Shown here piece after piece: positions 1 through 13,140 of a stretch of 64,000 bases of DNA. The stretch lies in the NCBI RefSeq assembly GCF_021018895.1, contig NC_079382.1:13094501-13158500 (forward strand). The letters run 5' to 3'. This DNA comes from Seriola aureovittata. Lineage: Eukaryota > Chordata > Actinopteri > Carangiformes > Carangidae. The position numbers and the translations under genes are program-made. Under the pieces are notes generated by a model. That model did no database searches and was not told the DNA's origin. It worked only from the letters and a program-made list of their open reading frames with translations. Every line of letters starts with the position of its first letter. The stretch's first letter is position 1.

Positions 1-333
1 CTTAAGTGCCCATTATTCTTGCATACTATGCAAATTAAGTGATTCACCTTCACCTAGGGCAATAAAATGAATTTAAATAGAATTTAATGTACATTTATTA
101 TTATTCCGCCAACCCGCAAAAGTTTAAATAGCTGCTGTTACTTTGACATACAGGAGGTGCAGCGTGATCTGCATCGTCTTACTCAGTGGTGATATAAATG
201 TGTGACGCTGTCATCTGAATTTAGGATTAGGAATGTCTGGGCTTTACAATCAGGAAGTGAAAAGGGGAGCAGACGTGAAGCACAGACTTGAAATATTACA
301 GGGCATTTGCACAGCTCTGTTGTCACATTGTGA

Positions 334-387
334 CTCATTTACTCTCAGCAGGGTTTTCAATTACTAATGATTAAAACCCCCTTTGGT
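334..387 (+). repeat. 54-bp duplicated block, copy 1
   Basis: This block matches 55032-55085 at 51 of 54 positions in the same orientation. It starts CTCATTTACTCTCAGCAGGG and ends GATTAAAACCCCCTTTGGT, with ATTA/TAAT homeodomain-type cores in between. The sharp conservation without nearby transposon ends makes either a duplicated regulatory element or a short repeat family possible. Confidence 0.9.
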
Positions 388-1229
388 ATTCCTATCCAGG
401 ACAAGCAGGAGCCGCTTTAATAATGAAATGGAACTCCAACAGCATACACATTAAAATGTCCAAAAATAAAGCCCTTGGTGTGAAGCTGATAGAAAAGAAC
501 AGAACCTCCTCACTGAAGCTGTTACATTCTTTGAGCATTTCTGGCAAATTGAAGCTTATATTCTTACATTTGCTTGATATTCACCAGCAGCTGTTGCATG
601 TTGCCTGAAATGGTTTGTGAAGTTCTTTGTCTGTACAAAGTTAGAAAAGTACTTAGACTGACACAATGCATTGTTCAACATGAAGAATTATTACAGCATT
701 ATTAAAAAGGCAGGCCATTAAAGGGGCATTCATGCAAAACAGAGCCTTGGTTAATGCTGCTCTCAGCAACCTTGATGAATAGAGACAGGCGTGCAGCGGG
801 GAAATGCAACTACAACTGTACCACTTCATGTTCATCTCTATGTTCTTAACGGCATCTCTATGTTCAGCTCTAGTTTTTCAAATGTTTAATAAACCTAAAT
901 GGCTGAAAAGAAATCCAAATTCATTCATTCATATCTTTGACCATTCATATAAATTTTGAGAAGAGAGATCTGGTTCCAATTACCTACTAAATGAGTGATG
1001 AAAAATAGCAGTATGAGTAATGGAATTTCTTGCAGTCTTCTGCAACTCAACAATGTTGGAGGAACATGATCACAAGATCATGAAAACCTGCTGTAGCCAT
1101 TACTGTATCAAATCATTGATGTTTTTTATGCTTTGTCAGAAATACAACTTGTTGAAAGTACATGTTTTATCTTCAACAACATTTATGTCAAATCTGAGTC
1201 AGATCATTGTGCTCACAAGATGTTACATA

Positions 1230-1477
1230 TCGACACCCTCTTAAAATAATGGCCTAAGTCATTTTTTCAGGTTTTTCAGGAAACACAAAAAACTCAACAA
1301 AAGAGTCACACTTTTGACATAGGCCATTATACAACCGGGGGTAGAATTGCATGTTCCCCTCAACTGAGGATTCAGGCGATTTTACCAGAGGTGGCCAGCA
1401 TCATGAGGGGGTGATTTAGGCAAAAAAAACATTTTTGTCAAAACATGACTTAGGCCATTATTTTAGGAAGGTGACGA
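1230..1477. mobile_element. MITE with 32-bp terminal inverted repeats, TA-flanked
   Basis: The left end reads TCGACACCCTCTTAAAATAA and continues with TGGCCTAAGTCA. The reverse complement of the right end reads TCGTCACCTTCCTAAAATAA and continues identically, so 29 of 32 bases match. TA flanks both ends (1228-1229 and 1478-1479), as expected for a Tc1/mariner-type target-site duplication. The element is about 248 bp with no transposase frame, so it is non-autonomous. A third partial copy of the TIR core (ATAGGCCATTAT) lies inside near 1319-1330. Superfamily is inferred from the TA only. Confidence 0.85.
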
Positions 1478-3571
1478 TATGAAAACTTTCATTTGCCGAC
1501 TGTTACTTGAAAAAGGTAGCTCATACTGAAGACACCTCTCTTCTCTCTTGTATGTCAGTGATACAGACACAGACAGGTGAAGTCAGACAAGCGTGCAAGC
1601 TGCTCCGGCCTCTCGATCTCTGGGAGCGTCTGACACCTCTGTTGTCACCTCCTCCCTCCAGCATGGACACTGGGTACACGAGCTCCATGCATGCATTTGC
1701 ATCAATGTACCTGATGCAAGATGCTATAGAAAATCAATACTGAGATGTGCAATGCTCCACAACAAGAATTGTAGCTGTAATTCCTCAAGAGACATCGCAC
1801 CCTGCTGTTTGCAAACAGGGAATGTTACCTCCACATGCACTGATACAATATCCAATTCATCACGGTGCGAGCAAACAAAATTAGACCAGACACTAGAGAG
1901 ACATTCCTCCTGTCGAAAATTTTACTGTGACTGATATGAAACAGAGAAAATCTGTCACAGTGTGACAGGGAGGTGCCATGCAGTGCCGCCTTATTTACAG
2001 TGACCTGCAGCTGTGAGGGAGAGATTCCTCCAAGTCCAATCAGATTATGGTTGTCATTATGTATCACAAGGTGGGAAAGCCAGAGGGAGATAATGCTGAA
2101 CCTGTGCTAAACAAACTGCTGCTAGGAGTTAAGCCACGCTGATAACATGAATCTGACAATCCGGAGATTTCATCACATCACTGTATTTGTGATTTCTGTA
2201 AGTCTGGGTGCTGTTCGTTTTAGCATGGTTCACTCTGAGGCTGATCACGGATTAGGCACATGGAATTTGGGAAACAGAAGTGAACCCCTCTCCTGATTTT
2301 TTCTCTTTCTTTCTATTTTGTGGTGCCTCCCAACCATGAGGAAGCGAGTTGATCTTGAGCTTTATTTGCCTTGACAAGTGCCGACAGTGTCTGCCTATCA
2401 AGGAGCCTGGTCCCACTTATCCATTAAAGAGGAAACACAAAATAATGTACAATTAACACTTGTGCTTCAGCACAACATGCAAACAGTCTAGACAATGAAA
2501 GCACCGCAAAGACCAATATTTAGCAACACACAAAGAATTGCAATAAAGTGTCATGTGAAAGACACATCTGCAACCACTCCAATGACAATTGTTGCCATGG
2601 TAAAGCTGCAGCACTTGAATCGTGGATTTCAGTTTCTCCTTTCCTCTTTTGCTCCTGATGGGACACTGTAAAGCCTTATTACATTTCTGCCAACTCTCGA
2701 AACGACTGATTTCCTGTGATTGCTCTGGGAAGTTTTGTTAACAAAAAGACTACTTTGGGATGAGTCTATATATAAGGTGGATTATTTCTAATGTCTATAA
2801 TAGTATACTCTGGAATCTAGAGCAAATAAAATGGAAATGCAGCCATTTTTTTTTGTCTATTTTAAACTATTTTCTCATGTTTGCTACAGATAAGGAGCTT
2901 AGTTTTGCACTCGTGCAAAAATATATAATCTGGTTATCACTGCACTCTTACATGCATGTTGATGTAAGCAGTCCAGGTTTATTGTATTGTTCCAATACAA
3001 TTTGCCAGCAAACAGCATTAGAGTAATTCAGTATGTTTAAGTGCTTTTGTTTACTGCCTTGTTCAATTTGCCATAAGGAGTGAGGGAGAAGAATAGATAT
3101 TTGTTAAAAGCATATAAAAAAACAGAGCTTTCTCAAAGGCTCATCACACTGGAATTGGTCATTTCCACATTCTTATCCTTATTTAAGGCAAATAACATTT
3201 CTAGTCAGACTCCTGTTGTCAGTCTCAGCAGTCTGAAGAACCCGACACAAACTGAGCATTCATACAAAAAATGTGCTAGGATCAGCCAAAGCTCCTTAAA
3301 CCAAACATCACAGTAAAGTGAAACTCTGTAACTGAGCTACTTCAGGTCAGCTGGAAAACGACCGCTGCATTGCAGGGACCAGACCCCCATAGCAGGAGCA
3401 TCTGAAACGCATGCTCCACATTTGTTTACAAAACAGTGCCAGACGTGAGTAGAGGGTGTCAGGATTGTGAATGGGTTCACGATTGAGGTCACAAGTGGAT
3501 TTAAGCAGCACTATGTAAATGACCTTTCCTATAGGATTTCAATGAGCGCTAATCTGCCTGTATGACCTAGT

Positions 3572-3607
3572 CCCCCCCCCCCCCACACACACACACACAC
3601 ACACACA
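3572..3607. repeat. poly(C) tract joined to (CA)n microsatellite
   Basis: Thirteen C bases run directly into about 12 CA units. Confidence 0.95.
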
Positions 3608-3680
3608 TTAACAAAGAGCCTCTGTCAGCAAGTTTTCCTCTGCTGAGAGAAAGAGGGGAGAGCAGACAGAGACGGAGCAG

Positions 3681-3703
3681 ACACACACACACACACACAC
3701 ACA
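3681..3703. repeat. (CA)n microsatellite
   Basis: About eleven perfect AC units, 75 bases after the previous CA tract. Confidence 0.95.
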
Positions 3704-5677
3704 AATAGATGAGGCTGCTTTGCAAGGAAACAGAGATAAATAAATAAGCCTAGTTTTTTTTTCTGCTCCTTCTTAGCTGCACTGAAATTATAATGAGGCA
3801 ACTCTTTCAAAGTAAATAAACGGAAATTAAACAGAAAAACAAAAAGCACAGACTTGTATAATTGATTCAAATGGAGCCCCAACAGCAAAGTAACATCTCT
3901 GGAGATGAGACTATGTTGCTTAAACTTAAATTGTGTTCAACTCTGTTGTAGTGTGTGTAGCGCATGGTTTCTCTCACATTGTATTTAGCAGCTCGAGCCA
4001 AACGCAGCATATCTGTGTTGTTCTCATTTAAAGAGGAGATTAAAAAAAAGAACACCACAACACTAGGGCCATGTGAGTCTGATGCACTGGTTTTGCTGGT
4101 GTGCTGGCCCAGACTCAAGCCTCAACAAGGAAGAAAGAGGAAAACTGCTCCTAAAGGTAATGTTTTAACACTGAAAGGTCCATGAAAACAACATGTAGTT
4201 GCTTACCTTTATGTGTAAATGTGATCCCCATCATAGTATGCACCGAAAAGAAAGAAAAAGAAAAGATTAGTAAGATGTCTCTATGTGGCAAGTGACAATG
4301 CAAAAAAATTCATAAACATGAATGATGGATATTTATAATGTTGGGTCTTGATGTAATTTTTATACCAAGCACAAAAGTGTCTGAAATGTTATGTCTTTTA
4401 ATACTGTTGATTCAGAAAAATCTAAAAATGTTTTTGCAGTGTCTGCCAGATATGCGCTTTGAGCTTCCATGACGTGAGAGTCCAACTCTCAACTGCATAC
4501 AAATAATGAAATCACACTTTCACAGGGATCTCCCAACATCCCTGAACAGAAAAAGGCAACAGTATGAAAAACATTCCCGCTGCACTCCCACTCTCCTCCC
4601 TTCACTCTGGCTAAGCAGCGTATTAATGATAACTTCCTGCATGTGTGGAAATGAGGGCTCAGCATGCTCCGGGCCCGGGCGGCTCTCCTCACCCAGCACA
4701 GGCCAGACTTCCCCTCGTGCTGCAGCCTTTTCCACCTCTGTGGACACCAGATGAACGATTCCACTCCACCTCTGACCTTCAGTAGTGGGGGGATACGTGA
4801 CATGCACTTAGGAGCATATTAGCAGCTGAGAGCCTGCGGGCCATGCCAGGGTTTGGCTGAGTCAGGTTATTCCTACAGGACATGCCTTCAGTATTGAATG
4901 ACCAAGGGTCTTCATCTATAGTAATGCATCCCTCCAAGGGCTTGGTATTTAACAGAAAAGCGTTTGAGGGCAGGGGCTTATAGAACATACTACCACCATG
5001 CTGCCACACACTCAATCACTCACTCACTCTTTCAATACATAGTGACCTACTTCTTAACTTTGGCTTGCACCCTGGCTTTCCAGCCCTGAGGTGTGACATG
5101 CAAGATGGAAAGCAAATGAGGCAGCTGGGGGAATTATAGCACTGGGCCTAAGTCACCTACTGGCTGTCAATAAACGACACCAAGAAAGCCCTAACCGAGC
5201 AACAAGACCTTGAACTCCATCATTATGATTTCTGCAGCAGGCATGTCAGTGATGCCTGTCACTGGTTGTATTGTCCACAGGATCACAGGAGAGCACGCCA
5301 CCAAAGACCCTCAGCGGTGTGCCTACATGTTGCCTTGGTAACCTATTACAGTAAAAAAGGGAAAAAAAAAAAAAAAACAGACACACACTTCCGCAGCTTG
5401 GAAAAAAGGAAGGATGCCAGACATGACATCCCATAATGAGCTGGCTGTGAATGGGGTTCAGTGGGGGGCTTCACTCGGGGCAGCAGGGGCTGTCAACATA
5501 AATACCCAGGCTTCATGCTCCCTTTCAACAAGAAAAGAATACCCAATAGAAAAGTTGTCACAGGGGACAGCCAAATATGAAGAGGCTCATCAACATCAAA
5601 ATATTGTACTTGTGTACAGTGCAGGTTAAGTGTAGTGTGGTACAATGCAGTGTAGATGTCTGATAAGGGCTCACACA

Positions 5678-5679
<2 letters not shown>

Positions 5680-5744
<65 letters not shown>
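5680..5744. repeat. (CA)n microsatellite, about 32 units
   Basis: A long perfect dinucleotide run. It produces spurious cysteine/valine and histidine/threonine open frames that should not be read as genes. Confidence 0.97.
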
Positions 5745-5745
<1 letters not shown>

Positions 5746-8111
5746 AGGGCTTGAGCGAAAAAGCTTTGTCACACTTCTGCTTGTGTTTTACATCCCAGGG
5801 CTGTTTCCATCTCCTGGGGAGGGCCAGACTGCTGACTCGACAGGAAGTGTCCTTGGCAAGAGTCCACATGGCCTTTAATCAACCACTGGCCTACAGAGGC
5901 AAGGTGAGGTGGAGATGCTGAGCATGACCACTATTTTAACACTGAGGGGGGTTGCAGAAAAAAGTGATCTCCTGCACAGTGCTGCCAAGTAGGGTCCATT
6001 TATGCAATAGCCTACATTTTGGTCAGGCAACCTTCATCAAATGTCTATTTCCTCTGTTGGAATGATACTTCCTCAGCACTTAAGGGACTGGCAGAGACAA
6101 GCAAATGAGACAATAATGTCATCTCATTTCCTATTCAGTTCTCAATTCAGTCTGAAATACACCGGTAAACTCCCGGGGAGAAAACGCACATCACGCCGCA
6201 CTTGTCTCATCAGACTCTTTCTGACAACCCCTGAGCCTTGTAGACATTGAGTAGATTATGTAAGATGAATTCAGGGACCCCTGTGGCCTTGTGGGATACT
6301 AACTGGTGCTGAGATGCATGTCTGCTTTCTCACGCAGCAGTCCCAGCAATGTGCATCCAGTCTGAAGGCCTGTTTCACAGCAGGCATGACACGGAAGTGA
6401 TGAGACAGCCATTACAAAGCAACTAGAACAAAAAAGGTGCCGCTTTCTCTGTGGGGAGGAGCACACAAGCAGCATAGTATTCAGGAGGGCGACGCTGGTG
6501 CGTAAACTTCTTCAACACTGGTTGAATTTTTGATAAACGGTAAGTGTTCATTTTGGTCCTCCCTCCCTTTTTCTATGTAACTTGTATCCTATTATAAGAT
6601 GCGATTCCAAACGGTATGTGTGGGTGGGTTGTATCTAAGGAACATCTTCTGGTGGACAGGAAGTAATGCATTTTTTTTTTTTTAATTTCTAAGATTTTAA
6701 ACAACAGTGGTTTGCATGAAAACAGAAGTCAGTACATTGCAGGCAGTCACTGTGTCGATCTGTGAATGAAAATATATTTGATCTTAGTGATGGCAGACGC
6801 TGTGAGGTCATAAGAAACTGACTATTTACTGCTGGGCGCTTCTGCTTTGAGCCACCAAACTGGAGAACTGATCTGTGATATTTTGTAAAAATTGTTTTAT
6901 GTGACTAATAGTAGTAGAAAATGTGCATTGTGTGGTCATTCGTGTCTATTCTGTGCGTTGTGCCTTCATTAGCTTTTTTGACCAGTGGCAATAACAAGCC
7001 AAGTGCAGCTACTTAAACTGTGGTGCTGTGTTGCCATTTCCTCCTCCATCTAGACTTTTATAGCATATAGGGTGGATGAATACGCTCGTTCCTGTAGCAC
7101 CATTTACCTGAAAGGGAAACAGTATTATTGTAAAGCCTAATGCATTGTGTTGCATTAGACAGCTTGCAAAATGCTTTGCAGAGCGTCTGCCAGTATAAAA
7201 AAAGTTATCTGTCCTGCATAACTGTGGCTTCAGTGTTGTGTCTTAACAGGGCTTGGTGATGTATTGCTCACTATACAGTCTAAATTCTATTTATGAATAC
7301 AGTCATTTTTCAGTTTGCCAAAGGTAACATATGCATGTAATGTGGGGTTGGATATTTGTCAGACTCTCTTTTTATAACAGCATGTACAGTATCATCAATA
7401 TCATAAACACTGCATTACTGTATTTACTTGTTTGCTTTTACTGAGAAAAAAAATGATACCTGCTATTGTACTGCACTTTAGTACCTCTAGCTACTGCAGA
7501 TACAGTTTGCTGCTGCTACTGACTGTAGTTAACATAAGCAGCAGTAGCTACCGTCGCTTAACACAGAAAAACAAAAGAGCAGCACCTAGGAAAAAAAAAA
7601 AGTCCTGATGGAACTTTAATTGAGTTTAAGCAGTAAAGGCACACATCCTGAAAGCTACCACTTAAAAAACAACTACAGCTACTATTACAGAGAGTGAAGC
7701 AGTATGGGAAATTCTTTAAATCTGTTCCTTCTGTTGTATAAACAGCATCACTTGTGTGACTGGAATAAACAGTCACATCTGCGTCTCAGCCTCTGAGGAC
7801 ATAATGCCATTTATAACAAAAGCCTCCACAGCTTCCTCTCAAGTGAGGAGGGTTCATCATCAATATCCTGATTAGGATTACAGGAGAAGCCTCGTGCTAA
7901 TCATCAATGAGAACACTTGAGCTTCGTGTACTCTGTTGTGATTTTCAGGGTAATGATCACGGAAACGGCGCGAGGCTTTGATTTCTAGACAAACATATTT
8001 AAGAAATAAAATGGTGAGCCTGCCCTACATTTATCTGCTGAAGAGGAGGGACTAGACTCCTTTGTTCTGTAAAAATATACAGCTAATGGCGGGAAAAGAG
8101 AGGAAGCACTG

Positions 8112-8119
8112 GTGTGTGT

Positions 8120-8170
<51 letters not shown>

Positions 8171-8176
8171 TGTGTC
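8112..8176. repeat. (TG)n microsatellite
   Basis: A TG run with a few interruptions (TAAG near 8119 and TTTG near 8167). Confidence 0.97.
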
Positions 8177-11100
8177 AGCGTATTGTACTCAAAGAGGAAT
8201 AAAAAAAAAAGGCAAGAGCAACACAGTAACAACATATTTACAGACATGTCTTCCTTTCCTCTTCACCATATCATTTCCACACAAAGCCCGAACCAGAACC
8301 TCCATTCTGAGCAGACTGTACAATATGAACGGCCACTTTACATAACAATTGATATAAGCCTGGCTGTGGGATTCCTGCATGACAATGGAGACCATCTCCA
8401 CACTTAATCGCTACCCTCAACTTCCACTCCTGCATTGTAGCCTACACTTCCCAAACAAACTCCAGTATGGATGCCACTGGAGTCGGTAAAGACCTGGTGT
8501 CATCTTCAGGCAATGGCTGGCAATGTCATCCAGTCACTGGTTCCACTTCAGTTTCCTGAGGATGAAAGTTGCCAGCTGGAGAAGATTTCTGGGCATCTAC
8601 TGCAATTTTAGGAATTTGGTTTTGACCTAAAGTCTGGGTGAGGTGGGGGCACCGCTTGCTTCGGGGATGGGTGGGGAGGAGTCCTATGTGGGGTTACTAG
8701 CACTCAACTGTTCAATAAATGGGAGTGGACAGGGATCAGAGCAGCAGGAGCTGCTGGGAGGAGAAGCCCGGTCCTGCAGCCCATTGTTCTGGACTGACAG
8801 TGTATTCTCATCTGAGGGGAGGAAAAAAAAAAAACCAAAACAATTTCTTCTCCAGGCCACGGAAAAGGCTAAGGGACCGTAACAAAGACTCATATTACAA
8901 TACAGTCGGCCTGAGAGACGCTCACTGCCAAGCGTTCCCATGATGCTGTCCTGTTAATGGCATACATTTCCTTACCAGTCACACCCACTGTCATATGCAG
9001 ATTTTAAATGAGCAGAATAAAGGCCAAACATAGAGAAGCACTTCACTCAGTCACTCTGTCTTCTAACCTCAGCAATAATCCTTACATGGTTTGTTAAGTG
9101 ATTAATATATTAATTATTCAAATTTGAAACGCTTTTGAACATACAAAATGAGAGTAATTGCTTCACACACAAGGCTGCAAACACAACCTTGTACATGTAG
9201 ACAAAAACAGGTTATTATAAACATATCATGGGTGTAGTGTGAGATAGTGGTAGGGTTTCCTTAAATAGTCTCAAATGAGGGAAGATTATTAATGATTTCA
9301 GTGACAGTCTGAAGATTCACATCATATATTCTGTCAATCCAGCGCCATCTCTGCATCTTCTAGTTTTTCAGTCTGTCTAAAACTGGCTGTTTGTCTACCT
9401 GTCTGACCATCTGTCTGTCGTTATCTCTCTGCGGCTGTTGGCTTGACAGGTCTGCCGGTCCATCCATTTGTATTTCGGCCTGTCTCACCCCGTCTGTGAG
9501 TAAGTGAGAATGAGGTGAAAGTGGGTGAGGATGTTTGGTGGAGCAGAGAAAATTCCTGACGCATGACCCCTCTGCTCCGGTTTGGACGGCGAGCTGTCAG
9601 TCGGCCAGTTCATTGTTTGGCTTTTGTGTGTGACATCAGCTCTGTACTGCATGGATTCATAGTGAAGAGGTGATTTACCGGATTAACGACACTTCCCCTG
9701 CCACCAAAGGCCGTGACCACTGCATGTTAGGGGCAGATTATCAGTCTGCTGTTACTATGTAGGGGACTCTGGCCGGAGAGCCAACAAGACATATGCAAAA
9801 GGACAAGTGCTGAGCCACAGCATGACGAACTGTTCTAAACTGCTGCTTCTGCTCCAGCTCTCCTTGTTTGTCCATCTTTTTTTTCATGATATAAACTACA
9901 ATATTCAAATGCTCATAATGAGCCTCTATCGTAATATTCCTTTCAAGCCCCCCATGTCGAAATAAATATGGATTTAGCCTAATCCTCTTTAAACAAAGCT
10001 GAGTATTAGAAGTCTGTCACTTGACTGGCTACATAAACTGGTGCCTTTCAGCAAAAGTCACACCAGACCAGATGCGATGAGGACAAGCATTCAGATGGCT
10101 GCGTTTACCAATGTGACCAAATTTAATTAAGGCAAGCTTTCTGATGACTTTGTTCACACATTCGACTCAAGCCAAGACTTCACTTGACCGAGTAACATGA
10201 ACCAGAAGACTAAACTGAGGTTGGAATGATCTGAGATTGTTGGACGATGGCGCCAAACCAAATCCTGTAAAAATAAAAAAAAATTTAAAAAAATTAAAAA
10301 ATGCAGTAGGACCAGAGAAAACACTATGCATTTCCAGATTTGTCTGGAAGACTTTCCTTTAGAAAGAATTCTCAGGGGCTATTAAAGTAAACAGGGGTTG
10401 GTTTGGCACAGCAGTGGTTGAAAGATCTGCTGACATGAGAATAGTGGTTTTGCTGTTCACCCACAGCAGATGAAGCTGCACCAAGAGTGCACATCTCAGA
10501 TATTACCAAAGAGTGACCTTAGATGGCTACATGAGCATCCCCCAAATACAGAATTATAGAACTATAGAACTAGAACTATACCCAGAGGGCAACACACAAA
10601 ACAAAACACTGCGCAGCACATTGTTTATCAGGTACACATCCATTTTCTTGCATTTGCTAATCCTAACCTGGTCACACTGAGGTCAATGCACAGCAGAACG
10701 GCAAGCTTACTCACACGAACTCTTTGGTTTAAACAGTATAAATCACTGTTTCTCTTGTTGACTCACACTGTTCATTCTAGGGAAGCTTAGAATGGGCGAA
10801 TTGAATAATGTGTTGCAAGGTTAACCCAAACAAAAACAAACTTGACCAGACTTCTCCTTGCAGAAGCCGCAGGACTCCAACACCTACTGAGGCTTTAATG
10901 GCGTGTGATTCAGATTTGAAGCCCAACACAGGGTTTTTGGGGGAAGCCTTACCAGTCACAGTGCAGTGACTGTTCATCCCTGCATGAAGCAGTGTGGCAA
11001 GCAATTAACATTTAATGAACAGAACAATGAACTCGAACATGAGCGGAGGTCAAAAAGCAGCAATTAAAGTGATGAACTCCAGCCCTCCATACTGAGCATG

Positions 11101-12590
11101 TGTAGTATGATCCACTGATGATGAGTCTGACTCGCTGACAGCAGCCCACTTGGACAGAAACAGGTAGCTCAACCTTCTCTCATAGAAAAAACCTGCTGAA
11201 GAAGATGTTATGTAAATGATACCCTTTCCACTCTTTTAATTAATTCCGTGCTTTGCTATTCTTTATATTTGTCTTGTGTTTTCATGTAAACGCTCTGGCA
11301 CTGTAATCCAAACTGAAACTGTGTAAATTGCAGGTATAAATATACATGACCTATTATCTTAGATCAACTCTCACTTGTCTGTATACGCTGTAGTGAAATC
11401 CTTTTTCAGCTTACACTAAGCACTTTTTACCAGCACATGCTGCTAACACTCAATTAGTATTGGTTCAGGAGACTAAACTCCTTTAGTACTTATGCTTGTA
11501 GGGAGATATATGCACACAACACACACACACACGCAGCTTCCCGCAGAGATTAATATTTGTGTTGGAATGTGTTGGAGCCCTTAAATGTTTTGTAAATGCT
11601 TGACATATTAAAGGCAGTAAACCACACAAGACAAAAGTGTACCTACAAAATGCCGGCAGTGTTTTTTTTTTTTTTTTTTTAATAAAAGAAGATGTGCAAT
11701 ACACAGTTCTTGTGTGAGTGCTTTGTGTGGGCGTGTCTGAGGAATGTAGTAACTGCCAAGTAATAAGGGTTCAGATTCAGGTATGTAGAGCCGCAGGGAG
11801 GCCAGAGCAAGAGACAGACACACAGACACTCTGGGTTTAGTATGGCTTAATCCCTTGCCAGGCACAGCCACTACAAAAGCACTCAGGTAGGGACATATCG
11901 ACACTGGTGTGGTCTCCATGATCAAAGCTTTCAGCGCAGCCCTGCCCTCATGCCTTGGAAATGGACCAATTAGGGATAAGGGGGGTGGGGAGTGGGGGGT
12001 GGGGGGGTTGAGAGTTGGTTGTGCTGCGTTCCATACACCTAGCTGGCAGCGGCTTCAGACAAGGTAATTATACACACTCTGCCTCTGTCTCTGTAACACT
12101 CATACTCACTGCTATCATGCCTCACTCATCTCTCTACACCCTTACATTATATCCCTTAAACACAGTCCAAGATAATATGGGCTGACAGGAGCCAAACTGT
12201 AGCTACATGCAGGACAATTAAGCTCTGTTGTAGGCAGCAGTGCTTGAAGTCTCCCAAAACTGCTCAATGCCTTAAGAAATCGTACGCCAAGTTGTGACCA
12301 GTCTCCTCCCTCATCATTCTGATTTATGGAGCTTGTCTGAGCCCCATGCTTTGCAGGGAACACTGTCATTGTTCATTTTCAACAGCATCTTCATAGGAAA
12401 AAGGATTATTTCATCCAGTTGGGGCAGAATGTGGAACCAGGGTTTTGAGAAAAAAATGACTAGAATGTGCTTCGTCACGTTTTTAGAGGATCAGAAGTCG
12501 GCTCATGAAAAGGAGATTACAACTGAGTTTTTCTTTTACACCTCTCCTTCACACATTCAAGTCACAATCAGTGGTGCAGAAAGTTCTTGG

Positions 12591-12753
12591 TTTCAGCTTC
12601 TCTAATGTGAGGATTTCCTGCTTTTCTTTGTTTTGTATAATTGTAAACTTCTGACTGCTGGTCAGACAAAACAAGCTATTAAGATGATACCTTTAGCTCA
12701 AATAGAAAAAAAGAGATAAATCAATTATAAAAATTAGCATTAGTTGCAGCCCT
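12591..12753. repeat. teleost interspersed repeat (degraded copy)
   Basis: The stretch runs from TTTCAGCTTCTCTAATGTGA through GGTCAGACAAAACAAG to TTAGTTGCAGCCCTGC. I recognise this order of motifs from a very common teleost repeat that ends in a run of ATTAATCG-like units before GTTGCAGCCCT. This copy is shortened and diverged in the ATTAATCG part. Class is uncertain to me; identification is from memory. Confidence 0.6.
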
Positions 12754-13098
12754 GCAGATGATGCAGAATTACATTTAACCTCCTAATACTGGTTGATAAA
12801 ATAGGCCTCGACTTTCAGATTATTCTTGCTCATGAGTTGACTCTCTGAACAATGAATTATAGTTTGCAGAAATAACACTGTATGAGAGAGCTGCTTAAGC
12901 AAATAGTTTGGCCAATATTTAAACTCCATGGAGCACATGTACCGCTAATAGAATTATAGCATTATGTAATAATCCCAACCCTACATCTGCCATTTAAACC
13001 AGCAAACAGTGTAAGTGTGAGATTATGGGGAAAACACATGGTTTGCTGTTTAAATAGCTTTATGTTCATCTCCATGGCAACTTTTAACAAGGCCCCTT

Positions 13099-13100
<2 letters not shown>

Positions 13101-13139
<39 letters not shown>
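13101..13139. repeat. (GT)n microsatellite
   Basis: About 19 perfect GT units. Confidence 0.97.

Positions 13140-13140
<1 letters not shown>

Noticed and set aside
4475..4491. Perfect 7-bp stem hairpin TGAGAGT-CCA-ACTCTCA
   Set aside because: It is too short to be meaningful in 64 kb and has no context.
5645..5878. Frames of alternating Thr/His or Val/Cys over CA/TG repeats (also near 8.1, 13.1, 60.0 and 62.3 kb)
   Set aside because: They are direct translations of microsatellites.
9590..9640. Possible samd5 last exon on the minus strand (codes MNWP)
   Set aside because: Residues before MNWP do not resemble the expected ILEYL, no stop follows where expected, and no matching acceptor is seen.
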